Positions 43,774-51,529 of a stretch of DNA of 64,000 nucleotides are shown one piece after another. The stretch spans positions 1 through 64,000 of the forward strand of contig NZ_CANLMZ010000015.1 of the NCBI RefSeq assembly GCF_947492645.1. The letters are read 5' to 3'. The DNA is from an uncultured Pontibacter sp. (GTDB lineage: Bacteria; Bacteroidota; Bacteroidia; Cytophagales; Hymenobacteraceae). The notes beneath the pieces are model-generated. The model worked only from the letters and a program-made list of their open reading frames with translations. It had not been told where the DNA came from and searched no databases. A program made the translations under genes and the position numbers. Every line of letters starts with the position of its first letter. The stretch's first letter is position 1.

Positions 43774-44361
43774 TTATTCTTTCAGCACCATATCGATGCT
43801 CATGACAGCGCCAAGTATAAGCAGGCGAATATTATTATCTTGTGGCACCTGGTCTGTTATAGTTAGCATATAGTTGTCGGCAGAGGTAAAAAGCTCTTTG
43901 CCAATGCCCGCCCATTTTTTACTTACGTGCGCAAACTCCAGGTTGTCTTTCACAAATTTAAAGTCCCAACTGGTCCATTTGCCTTGCAACGAGAACAGAT
44001 AATTTTCGTGAGCGTCTAAAATGTTGAATTTGCCTCCGATAGAGAAGAACTTCTGTTTCAGCCTTCCAATTACTTCGTCGTTCTCGTCGAGCACCTCTAC
44101 TGTAGATACAAAAAGAACTACGCCTCTGCGCACCGTGAGCACTTTTTCTCCTGCAGCAGTTCTTATCTCGATGTTAAAAGGCGTCATCCTTTTATAATCT
44201 GTAAAGCGGATAAGCCTCGTGAAGAAGCCTAAGCTTTCTTCGCGGCAGGTTAGGACTAACTCTTGTGTATCAGGGTTGTAGATATCGAAATTATTGGCAG
44301 CTTTAAATATGCCGGTGTGTTCTTTTACGAAGTATGAGTTTTGGTTAAGCGCTGGGTGCAT
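43774..44361 (-). CDS. LURP-one/scramblase-related protein (LOR fold)
   Basis: A 195-aa cytosolic protein with a twelve-strand pattern typical of the phospholipid scramblase/LURP1-related (LOR) superfamily. Examples are FDIYNPDTQELVLTCREE, GEKVLTVRRGVVLFVSTVEV, GRLKQKFFSIGGKFNILDA and the closing hydrophobic helix NIRLLILGAVMSIDMVLKE. The central C-terminal helix is characteristic of this fold. In bacteria the function is unknown. It stands alone, convergent with the DUF4890-like gene. Confidence 0.75.
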   Translation of the reverse strand: MHPALNQNSYFVKEHTGIFKAANNFDIYNPDTQELVLTCREESLGFFTRLIRFTDYKRMTPFNIEIRTAAGEKVLTVRRGVVLFVSTVEVLDENDEVIGRLKQKFFSIGGKFNILDAHENYLFSLQGKWTSWDFKFVKDNLEFAHVSKKWAGIGKELFTSADNYMLTITDQVPQDNNIRLLILGAVMSIDMVLKE

Positions 44362-44511
44362 GCAGTAAGGTTAGTTTGTTATAGAGGGCGATATTTACAC
44401 TTCTGGTAAAGTATAAACAGGCAATATAGGAAAATTATAGTATAAGCATCAAAGTATGAAAGCCCACGGCACCTATAGTTACAGCAGGTTTTATACTTTA
44501 TACTTCAGCCC

Positions 44512-45195
44512 TTACATCCCTCCAACCTTATTTTCAGGATCATCCGGAATATTGGGGAAATTTTTCTGGAAAAATGCGCAGAAGTGGGTAAGGGGGCATT
44601 CTTCGCATTTAGGGCGGCGGGCAACGCAGATGTAGCGGCCATGAAGTATAAGCCAATGATGGGCTTTGGCTACCAAGTCGTTTGGCAGGTTTGCTACCAG
44701 CTGCTTTTCTACCTCCAGGGGCGTTTTTGCAGTTTTAGTTACCAGGCCCAAACGTTTACTAACCCTGTACACATGCGTATCCACGGCCATGGCAGGCTGG
44801 TTCCAGATAACGGATACAATAACGTTGGCCGTTTTGCGGCCCACCCCGGGTAGCTTTACCAGTTGCTCCACCGTATCCGGTATCTCAGAATTAAACTGCT
44901 CTACCAGCATTCTGCCCAAACCGGCCAGGTGCTTGGCCTTGTTGTTGGGGTACGATATACTTTTAATGTAAGGGAATACCTCCTCTGGGGTAGCCGCTGC
45001 CAGGTGCTCCGGCGTAGGGAAAGCCTCGAACAGGGCGGGCGTTACCATGTTTACGCGCTTATCAGTACATTGCGCGCTTAGTACAACGGCAAGTATAAGC
45101 TCGTAGGGGTTAGTATACGCGAGTTCGGTTTCAGGCTCCGGGAAGTTGTGCGTGAAATATTCTACCAGCAGCCTGTAACGTTCTTTCTTCAGCAT
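44512..45195 (-). CDS. nth: Endonuclease III
   Basis: A 227-aa DNA glycosylase/AP lyase for oxidised pyrimidines. The helix-hairpin-helix is VKLPGVGRKTANVIVSV, the catalytic Lys is in SAQCTDKRVNMV, and the catalytic Asp is in AMAVDTHVYRVSKRLG. The C-terminal [4Fe-4S] cluster cysteines are in CVARRPKCEECPLTHFC. The frame extends five codons upstream to 45210, but MLKKERYRLL matches the family start better. It lies downstream of the ECF sigma and small ORF on the same strand and may be cotranscribed with them. TATACTT words cluster just beyond its stop codon. Confidence 0.95.
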   Translation of the reverse strand: MLKKERYRLLVEYFTHNFPEPETELAYTNPYELILAVVLSAQCTDKRVNMVTPALFEAFPTPEHLAAATPEEVFPYIKSISYPNNKAKHLAGLGRMLVEQFNSEIPDTVEQLVKLPGVGRKTANVIVSVIWNQPAMAVDTHVYRVSKRLGLVTKTAKTPLEVEKQLVANLPNDLVAKAHHWLILHGRYICVARRPKCEECPLTHFCAFFQKNFPNIPDDPENKVGGM

Positions 45196-45213
45196 AAAAA
45201 AAGTTTGCAATCA

Positions 45214-45444
45214 TTAAGACTGCAAACTTAAGCTTTTTGAGTAATTAAGTATATTTTGTACAGCACGCTTGTGAGGGCTCTTAAGCGCATTGTCTAAAAG
45301 GTTCTGGATCTGTAGGAGCTCTGAGCAGCTTTCGGCCAACTCTTCGTCGTGCATAAATGCCGTTTCCAGTTGTTCAGAGGCATTTTTTGCCAATTCATCA
45401 TAAACGTACTGGATCAGCTCATTCTGAGTAGAGGTTTTTATCAT
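45214..45444 (-). CDS. Small protein overlapping the ECF sigma gene
   Basis: A 76-aa soluble helical protein (MIKTSTQNELIQYVYDELAK, then HDEELAESCSELLQIQNLLD). It has no membrane helix and no Cys/His zinc motif. Its start lies within the 3' end of the sigma-factor gene (26-nt overlap), so its translation is likely coupled. Proteins in this position often regulate the sigma factor, and the N-terminus resembles the N-terminal helices of anti-sigma domains (weak, inference). Start chosen at the second Met; an ATG two codons earlier is possible. Confidence 0.7.
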   Translation of the reverse strand: MIKTSTQNELIQYVYDELAKNASEQLETAFMHDEELAESCSELLQIQNLLDNALKSPHKRAVQNILNYSKSLSLQS

Positions 45445-46021
45445 AAGCAATGTTACTGTTTAGCATCTTTTTCCTCAGGTTAATAAGCGCATAGCGCATA
45501 CGACCCAAGGCTGTGTTGATGCTCACACCGGTAGCGTCGGCTATCTCCTGGAAGCTCATGTCGGCGTAATGGCGCATCATAAGCACTTCCCGCTGCGATT
45601 GTGGCAGCGTTTGGATAAGCTCTCTCAGGCGGGCATGCGTGTCTTCTTTTACCTGTAGCTGTTCTGCAGAGTCTTCTGCAAAAGCCATGGTATTAAACAC
45701 ATTGCTGCCGTCCTCCAGCGTGATCATCGGGCTACGTTTCTCTTTACGGAAAAAGTCGATTGCCAGGTTATGGGCAATACGGCATATCCAGGACGAGAAC
45801 TTGCCTTCTTCGTTATACCTGCCGCTCTTCATGGTGTGGATAGCCTTAATAAAAGCATCCTGCATCAGGTCTTCGGCTGTATACGTGTCCTTAACTATTA
45901 ATAAGATCGTGGTGTAAACTTTGTTTTTGTGTCTGTTTACTAGCTGTTCAAACGCATTCTCATTACCTGCGATGTAAAGCGAGACTAAAGCAGAGTCGCT
46001 TACTTGCGTAGTTGTATTCAT
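45419..46021 (-). CDS. RNA polymerase ECF sigma factor
   Basis: A 200-aa sigma-70 family ECF factor. Region 2: FEQLVNRHKNKVYTTILLIV and AEDLMQDAFIKAIHTM, with SSWICRIAHNLAIDFFR (core binding and -10 melting). Region 4: LPQSQREVLMMRHYADMSFQ then EIADATGVSINTALGRMRYA, the -35-binding helix-turn-helix. Normal ECF length. It overlaps the following small gene. The regulon cannot be told from here; no TonB receptor or FecR-type gene is adjacent, so it is not a typical iron-starvation pair. Confidence 0.93.
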   Translation of the reverse strand: MNTTTQVSDSALVSLYIAGNENAFEQLVNRHKNKVYTTILLIVKDTYTAEDLMQDAFIKAIHTMKSGRYNEEGKFSSWICRIAHNLAIDFFRKEKRSPMITLEDGSNVFNTMAFAEDSAEQLQVKEDTHARLRELIQTLPQSQREVLMMRHYADMSFQEIADATGVSINTALGRMRYALINLRKKMLNSNIAYDKNLYSE

Positions 46022-46487
46022 CTTAAAGCTACATTAGTTTAACGTAGAGCTTTATATCATATTGTTGCGTTTAGGTTTTAAAACAAAGTTTTTTTGAAGT
46101 GAAGAATCAAATATATGTAATGCATTTTATTTGTGCAAGAGCAACTTCATACTCTTGTAAAATTTAAATCATCACCTTTTACATTTTAAAACTCCCTTTG
46201 GCAGGAGTGCCTATACTTGATGTTTTCCTTATACGATAGTATAATATAAAAGAGTGTCAAAATCTTTCAATTTAGTTTTCCACATATAGTAAATAGGCCT
46301 TATTAAATAAATAAAGCTACTTTTAGCCAGAACAACTCTCAAATCTAGCCTGCTAAATTGCATAGCATAACGTATGCGGCGGCGGTTATTTTGTGCACCG
46401 CAGTAATACTGTACCCCCAAAAACAATAGAAGCCGGCAACACATGTAATGTGTTGCCGGCTTCTATTGTTTCCGGGCAAAGCTGATG
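46022..46487. other. Intergenic region upstream of the ECF sigma gene
   Basis: A 466-bp AT-rich spacer between minus-strand genes. It holds the long hairpin terminator of the haemoglobin gene (46421-46471), two AGTATA-type words (near 46211 and 46240) and presumably the sigma-gene promoter. No ORF with coding features. Confidence 0.55.
46421..46471 (-). terminator. Very long perfect hairpin after the haemoglobin gene
   Basis: 24-bp perfect arms starting AAACAATAGAAGCCGGCAAC around a 3-nt loop (GTA), followed on the minus strand by TTTGGGGG. It lies 17 bp beyond the haemoglobin stop codon. It is unusually long for a terminator. Confidence 0.85.
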
Positions 46488-46877
46488 CTACATAACCGGC
46501 TGCTTTATGCTGGAATCAATCAAGCCCATCCTCATCTGGAAAACCAACGCAATGCTGCTTGCCTTTTGTTTTGCTTCTGTCACCTTGGCGCCTTCAAATA
46601 AATTATCAGCAGTTTGAGTGAATAACTCTATCCAACGTGCAAAGTGGTGCCGATCAATCGGCAGGTCTATGTGCTTCGGGAACGGTTGTCCTTTATAAGC
46701 CATGCTTCCAAGCAATACGGTGCTCCAGAAAGTATACATCAGGGGTAAGTGGTGCTCCCATGCAACGTTGGCATGTCCGTTAAAAACTGGCGATAGCAGT
46801 TCGTCTTGGTTTACAGCATCATAAAATGTGTCTACCAGCAATTTTATATCTTCTTCGTTTTCCAGGTCTCTTTTCAT
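46488..46877 (-). CDS. Group III truncated haemoglobin
   Basis: A 129-aa 2-on-2 globin of the group III (trHbP/CtrHb) type: LVDTFYDAVNQDELLSPVF, then WEHHLPLMYTFWSTVLLGSMAYKGQPF and LPIDRHHFARWIELFTQT with the proximal-histidine region. Such proteins bind O2, NO or peroxide, and are linked to NO or redox protection in the cytoplasm. Complete length. It is a single gene on the minus strand. The haem ligand cannot be assigned with certainty from sequence alone. Confidence 0.9.
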   Translation of the reverse strand: MKRDLENEEDIKLLVDTFYDAVNQDELLSPVFNGHANVAWEHHLPLMYTFWSTVLLGSMAYKGQPFPKHIDLPIDRHHFARWIELFTQTADNLFEGAKVTEAKQKASSIALVFQMRMGLIDSSIKQPVM

Positions 46878-47063
46878 AAACGCATTACTTCATCAGCTGT
46901 TAAAGCAAGGGAGAATTTGTCTCCTGCCAATAAACGCAAGTATACTGGCTTTACAGGCCACATAAAATGACTAAGGTCATCTTAGGCCTAAATAACTGCA
47001 GAATTGCAGGAAGAGCTTAATCTGGAGCCGAAGTTGGAAACAGGAAACTAGAGGGCATAAAAA

Positions 47064-47098
47064 ATCCTTCGAAAGAGCTGAGGACCTTGTCGAAGGAT
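47064..47098 (-). terminator. Terminator after the 113-aa gene
   Basis: Stem ATCCTTCGA/TCGAAGGAT (9 bp) with an additional inner pairing (AAG..CTT), followed by TTTTTT on the minus strand. Confidence 0.75.
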
Positions 47099-47117
47099 AG
47101 TCTAAATAAATGAGTTA

Positions 47118-47459
47118 CTATTTCCTGCTGTAGCCTTTCAAGCGGTTCAGGATAAGCAGTAGCTTACGGTTTATTTCGCGTTCTTCTACTGGCTTACATT
47201 GTGCGGTGATGTCGCATGGTTTCTGTAGCTTTTTCTCTAAAGCCTTCAGGTGTTCAAGATAGCATTCCAGCGTGGTGCAGGATACATTCTTAAAAGTGGA
47301 GTCGGTGCTGTCTCCGTTTTCAGTTTTATACTTCAGGTTAATGGCTTTCGATATCTCAACGTTTATCATTTTTGTTAAGTCATCGTCTGTCTTAATTTCC
47401 TGCTGGTACACCTTCTGCTCGATGTTCTCCAATAAATATCGGATGTCCAGTTGTTTCAT
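47118..47459 (-). CDS. Hypothetical helical protein, 113 aa
   Basis: An unrecognised 113-aa, mostly helical soluble protein (MKQLDIRYLLENIEQKVYQQ; LECYLEHLKALEKKLQ) with a coiled-coil tendency. It has three cysteines (CTTLEC, CDITAQC) that could bind a metal. It has its own terminator and is followed on the 5' side by a 330-bp AT-rich spacer. No conserved neighbour. No function proposed. Confidence 0.65.
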   Translation of the reverse strand: MKQLDIRYLLENIEQKVYQQEIKTDDDLTKMINVEISKAINLKYKTENGDSTDSTFKNVSCTTLECYLEHLKALEKKLQKPCDITAQCKPVEEREINRKLLLILNRLKGYSRK

Positions 47460-47788
47460 AATTCTAATCTTAATGTTGTTAAATTAGTTTAAAATGCCTG
47501 TCCGGTCCACTAAAGTACGCTTTACAAGTGCGTGTGTTCTAGCGGAATAGTTAAAATAGCATTACGGTAATCTTTACTTCAGTTTAGTAACAATACAGTA
47601 ACAGAATGGTTACTTTAGCTAAATTTTAATAGGCCGATTGGCTTTTGCTGAGTTTACGCACGGACGGCTAGCTATGAATTTTTATACTTGAGTTAGATAG
47701 CTTGAGTTGCCCTGAAAGAGCATAAAAAGTTAAAAAGTTTTTCCAAGCCTTTCGTGCATGCTTTCATAGAAGCGTGGCTGAAGCCAAT
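47460..47788. other. Intergenic region upstream of the 113-aa gene
   Basis: A 329-bp AT-rich spacer. It contains one TATACTT word (near 47683) and no recognised promoter element of good quality, RNA or ORF. Confidence 0.5.
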
Positions 47789-48199
47789 TCATATATTTTG
47801 CTGCTTTCGCTCCAGCCATAACAGGGCATCGTGCTCATTTATAAAGTATCTAATTGTCAGGTTATTATTGGTTCTTACTAGTGGGGTTCCCTTTGTGATA
47901 AGCTCTTTTTGTAGCGGCAGCATCAGGTATGCTATATAGGTATGTATAGATAATGTTTTGTCCAGAGCCAGTACCAGATCTTTTTCAAATGCGAAAGCTT
48001 TGTCGGAATAGGAGCGCTTACGCAGATCTTGCAGCCAAAAGTTGGTTTGGTAGGTTTTTGCCAGTTCAAGAACAGCCTGATAACCTTCAGCTACCTGAAT
48101 CAGGTCTGCATCGTGCTGCCATCTGCAAAAAAGTACCTTCATGTCTTGCTGAAAAGATATGCTGACAAAATCATGATCGGTATAGCTGGAGGTGGTCAT
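47789..48199 (-). CDS. Hypothetical cytoplasmic protein, 136 aa
   Basis: A 136-aa protein, MTTSSYTDHDFVSISFQQDM then KVLFCRWQHDADLIQVAEGY. The alternation of strands and helices (FWLQDLRKRSYSD, YIAYLMLPLQKELI, NEHDALLWLE) resembles the STAS/SpoIIAA-like fold found in small Bacteroidota proteins that end in a W-type helix. Sequence similarity is too weak for a firm call. No signal peptide or membrane helix. Confidence 0.65.
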   Translation of the reverse strand: MTTSSYTDHDFVSISFQQDMKVLFCRWQHDADLIQVAEGYQAVLELAKTYQTNFWLQDLRKRSYSDKAFAFEKDLVLALDKTLSIHTYIAYLMLPLQKELITKGTPLVRTNNNLTIRYFINEHDALLWLERKQQNI

Positions 48200-48418
48200 A
48201 TATGCATAGCCTAGAAAGCATTTAACAGAAGGTGCCGGTAATATATAATGTTAGCTATTGCACGTGCATCGTAAAGCCAGGCATTGGATTCTGCTTGTTA
48301 TAAGGTACAATTTGCGGATGCTAATACATAATAGTACGATGTTTGTAAATAAAAGTAGCTTTATTTGTATTAAACATATCCATAAAAGCTAATAAGTTAT
48401 TTTAAGCAGCTGTTTCCG

Positions 48419-48426
48419 TAGCTTTG
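48419..48426 (+). promoter_or_regulatory. TAnnTTTG promoter element of the MFS gene
   Basis: TAGCTTTG followed by CAGCAG, 29 nt before the ATG at 48456. It matches the -7 consensus; the -33 box is not convincing. Confidence 0.4.
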
Positions 48427-48455
48427 CAGCAGATGATGTTGCAACAAACCAAGTC

Positions 48456-49718
48456 ATGAAAAGTACCCTCCGGCACGATCCTTTCGCGGTGCTGCGCATT
48501 CCAGATTTCAGGCTATATGTTTCGGCAAGGCTCTGTATCACACTTGCCATGCAAATACAGGCAGTAATTGTGGGCTGGCAAATTTACGATCTCACCAAAG
48601 ACCCGCTCTCACTTGGGCTTATTGGGTTAGCGGAGGCATTGCCCTCTATCGTTGTGTCGTTATACGCGGGCTACGTGGCTGATATGGTAGCCCGGAAAAA
48701 AATAATTGTCACATTTATTTCGGTACTGCTCTTTTGCTCTGCAGCTCTGTTATTTTTTACAATTGATATAAGTAAATGGCTTGATGTTTACGGTGTATGG
48801 CCTATTTATGGCGTTATTTTTTTGAGCGGAATTGCAAGGGGATTTATGGGGCCAGCTATTTTTTCGTTTATGCCGCAGTTGGTGGCTTCGAAACAACTGT
48901 ATGCTAATGCCATTACCTGGAGCACAACTACCTGGCAGGCTGCTTCTTTGGCTGGGCCTGCTTTGGGCGGCTTGCTATACGGTTTCTGGGGTGTAAGTAT
49001 AGCCTACGCTACTGATGCTGTGCTTGTACTGCTGTCGCTTGTGTTTTTCGGGCTTATAGCCTCCAGGCCCCTGCCCGAAAACATCAACCCGCAAAATTTT
49101 AAGGACAGCCTTAGCACAGGCTTGCGGTTTGTGTTTGGCAACCAGGTTATACTTAGCGCTATCTCCCTTGATTTGTTTGCCGTACTTTTTGGCGGTGCGG
49201 TAGCGTTGCTGCCAATTTTTGCCTCTGATATTTTGGATATGGGGCCAGAGGCGCTTGGCTTTATGAGAGCTGCGCCTGCCATGGGGTTTGTATTGATGGC
49301 TGTAATAATGGCTTATAAACCGATATCGCAAAGTGCAGGCAAGAAAATGCTGTGGTGTGTGGCAGGCTTTGGCTTAAGTATAGTCTTGTTCGGATTGTCT
49401 ACTAACTTTTGGTTTTCGATGGTGTTATTGGTGCTGAGTGGCGCTTTTGATAGTATTAGTGTTATCATCCGCTCTACGCTTATCCATACATTAACTCCAG
49501 AGTACATGAAAGGCAGGGTGTCTTCCATCAACAGCATCTTTGTGGGTTCCTCAAACGAAATAGGCGCTTTCAGGGCTGGGTCTATGGCGCGGCTTATTGG
49601 CGTTGTGCCTTCTGTGGTTTTTGGAGGAATTATGACTTTGCTTGTAGTTGGCGTTACTGCTTTTAAAGCTGATAAACTCCGGAGCCTTGACTTGAAGAAC
49701 GACTCCGAGGAAGCATAG
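48456..49718 (+). CDS. MFS transporter (enterobactin exporter EntS-like, MFS_3)
   Basis: A 420-aa major facilitator with about 12 membrane helices. The N-terminal part FAVLRIPDFRLYVSARLC leads into MQIQAVIVGWQIYDLTKDPL and the loop-2/3 motif GYVADMVARKKII. The pattern matches the MFS_3 group (EntS, Bcr-like exporters). Likely an efflux carrier for small molecules or siderophores. It ends with a cytoplasmic acidic tail (KNDSEEA). Substrate unknown. A perfect palindromic terminator follows, shared with the convergent bTHX gene. Confidence 0.88.
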   Translation: MKSTLRHDPFAVLRIPDFRLYVSARLCITLAMQIQAVIVGWQIYDLTKDPLSLGLIGLAEALPSIVVSLYAGYVADMVARKKIIVTFISVLLFCSAALLFFTIDISKWLDVYGVWPIYGVIFLSGIARGFMGPAIFSFMPQLVASKQLYANAITWSTTTWQAASLAGPALGGLLYGFWGVSIAYATDAVLVLLSLVFFGLIASRPLPENINPQNFKDSLSTGLRFVFGNQVILSAISLDLFAVLFGGAVALLPIFASDILDMGPEALGFMRAAPAMGFVLMAVIMAYKPISQSAGKKMLWCVAGFGLSIVLFGLSTNFWFSMVLLVLSGAFDSISVIIRSTLIHTLTPEYMKGRVSSINSIFVGSSNEIGAFRAGSMARLIGVVPSVVFGGIMTLLVVGVTAFKADKLRSLDLKNDSEEA

Positions 49719-49721
49719 TAT

Positions 49722-49763
49722 AAAAGAGGCGCTTCGGATAAGCTTATCCGAAGCGCCTCTTTT
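49722..49763. terminator. Loopless perfect palindromic terminator (bidirectional)
   Basis: A 42-bp perfect palindrome of AAAAGAGGCGCTTCGGATAA type (21-bp arms, no spacer; the hairpin loop would come from the arm centre), with A/T tracts at both ends. It lies between the convergent MFS and bTHX genes, and an AGTATAAAA word overlaps its 5' end. Confidence 0.85.
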
Positions 49764-49776
49764 CTTTTAAAGAAAA

Positions 49777-49896
49777 CTAAGAATTTGCTGTTTCCTTTTT
49801 TTCTTGTTGGGCTTTGTTGGCTTTACGGAGGCGTCTGTTGCCGTACGTGCCTTTACTGATTTTGCCTTTGCGTGATTTTTTATCGCCTTTTCCCAT
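49777..49896 (-). CDS. 30S ribosomal protein bTHX (39 aa)
   Basis: A 39-aa basic peptide, MGKGDKKSRKGKISKGTYGN followed by RRLRKANKAQQEKK, the classic THX opening (MGKGDKKTRRGKI.KGTYG). bTHX sits in the head of the small subunit in Thermus and is encoded in most Bacteroidota. It is usually 25-40 aa. The gene is convergent with the MFS gene and is too short for many ORF cut-offs. Call made from sequence motif; certain as a family member. Confidence 0.93.
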   Translation of the reverse strand: MGKGDKKSRKGKISKGTYGNRRLRKANKAQQEKKETANS

Positions 49897-49956
49897 AAGT
49901 AATCTGGTTAGTTTAGTTTTGTATAAACACGCATACGAGAAAAAGGCAAAGGCAGG

Positions 49957-50994
49957 TTACTCTAATACTACCCGTTGGTGCACCACTTCGTTACCAGAGG
50001 TAGCGGTAAGTATAAAAAAACCTTTGTGTTGCCTTATATCTTCAGGTGTAAGCTGCGCCACGCCATTTTGCACCCGTTTACTCAGCACCACTCTGCCTGA
50101 CATGTCTTTTAGCTCCAGCAGCGTTTCCTGTGCTGCTTTGCTCGTCCGGATCAGTACCTCGCAATCGCCACCACGGCAAGGGTTAGGATACATGACTACC
50201 TGCATGGCATCAGGCGCAGTACTGGTTACACCAATCACCATCGAGTACTCAAACTGCCCGTCAAAGTCTACCTGCCGCAGCCTGTAGTAATTTTCGCCGT
50301 TATGCGGTGCTGGGTCAATAAAAGTATAATCTATAGTTGTGGCAGAGTTGCCATGGCCATCTACTTTGCCAATTTGCTCAAATGTGGTACCATCTGCACT
50401 ACGCTCTACTTCAAAATGGCTGTTGTTTTCCTCGCTGGCTGTGCTCCAGTTCAGGTTTATGCCGCTTTCTGTTGGCAAGCCTGTAAAACTGATAAGTTCT
50501 ACAGCCAATGGCGTAATTGGCAAGCAAGGTTCATTAGAGTCGAGGCGTGCCTGCAGGTCTACGATCGGCGGTAAAGGAAATGGCCCGGTATAACTAAAGT
50601 TGAAAAATGGAATGCTGATTGTCCTGATCTCATAAGGAGAGATGATGATGTCGGGGGTTGCTGTGAAAGAGGCTCTGTCAACCGTAAACTCTATCGTAGA
50701 ATTCGCTGCCAGTTGCTCCCGCGAAAGCAAGACTACAGTTCCGCCTACTGGTGCAAATATCAATCCATCGATGTCGTTGCAGGTACCTCCTTCATTTAAA
50801 AAAGCACTTAGCACAACTAGCAGAGTAGGAGAAGTAGGGCTTTCTTCTTGTATGGCTTCATAGGCAACAAAAAAACAATCATTCTCAAAGCTGCAAACTG
50901 ATGTTGTAATCTGTGCTTTAGCATCACTAACGGAGAGTAAAAACAAAAAGGAAAAAACGGCAAATAGCCGGAATAGGGTATATTTATTTTTCAT
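49957..50994 (-). CDS. Secreted protein with T9SS type A sorting domain
   Basis: A 345-aa exported protein. Signal peptide MKNKYTLFRLFAVFSFLFLL, cleavage near AKAQ. The body has short cysteine-bearing and beta-strand regions, then a fibronectin-like strand domain (INLNWSTASEENNSHFEVER, a frequent pre-CTD module). A C-terminal sorting domain at about 265-345 starts VVMYPNPCRGGDCEVLIR and ends GNEVVHQRVVLE. This predicts export by the type IX system to the cell surface or medium. The ligand is unknown. It matches the presence of gld genes in the window. Confidence 0.88.
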   Translation of the reverse strand: MKNKYTLFRLFAVFSFLFLLSVSDAKAQITTSVCSFENDCFFVAYEAIQEESPTSPTLLVVLSAFLNEGGTCNDIDGLIFAPVGGTVVLLSREQLAANSTIEFTVDRASFTATPDIIISPYEIRTISIPFFNFSYTGPFPLPPIVDLQARLDSNEPCLPITPLAVELISFTGLPTESGINLNWSTASEENNSHFEVERSADGTTFEQIGKVDGHGNSATTIDYTFIDPAPHNGENYYRLRQVDFDGQFEYSMVIGVTSTAPDAMQVVMYPNPCRGGDCEVLIRTSKAAQETLLELKDMSGRVVLSKRVQNGVAQLTPEDIRQHKGFFILTATSGNEVVHQRVVLE

Positions 50995-51529
50995 AGTTCA
51001 GGTTTGTTTAAAAAGCTTTTTCAATATAGCGTCAGCTGCATACCCGAAATACAGAGATAAAAGTGGCGGCTTGCTTTAGTGCAGGGTGATATGCGCTAAG
51101 GCTAAGTATAAATCAGCGGTATTGTACATTCCAGGAAGGGTGGTAAACCTGGCGTTGGGTTTAGGGCCAAACAGAACGTATCTTAGCTAGCTAAGAGTTG
51201 CACCGTTTGCGGCACCGTTACATATGCAGTTGCTATATAAACTATTACGAAGCTACTGCTATCCTGTTATTGCGAAGGCCGGCTTTTTATTAAAAAGGGT
51301 ACAATTTTAATTTAGCAGCAAGGAGCAAATGGTAGTTAAAAGCCAGCAATTGCTAAACCTTTTTGCTATTGCTGCTGTTACAAAAAGATGCTTTAACGCT
51401 ATTTAGAAGTTAATTTAAAGCTTTAGCTAAACATTTTAGCCAGGTTTGATATTCGCTTTAAAAAAGAGGGAAGCTATTTGTAACTTTACAAAATTATCTA
51501 AAGAGAAAAAAGGCTGATGCACCAGGTGA
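50995..51529. other. Intergenic region between the T9SS protein and uvrA
   Basis: A 535-bp divergent spacer. It has a perfect 16-bp palindrome TCTTAGCTAGCTAAGA (51181-51196), one AGTATAAA word near 51105 and a TTG plus TAACTTTA promoter-like pair at 51478 close to uvrA. No gene or stable RNA recognised. Confidence 0.5.
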
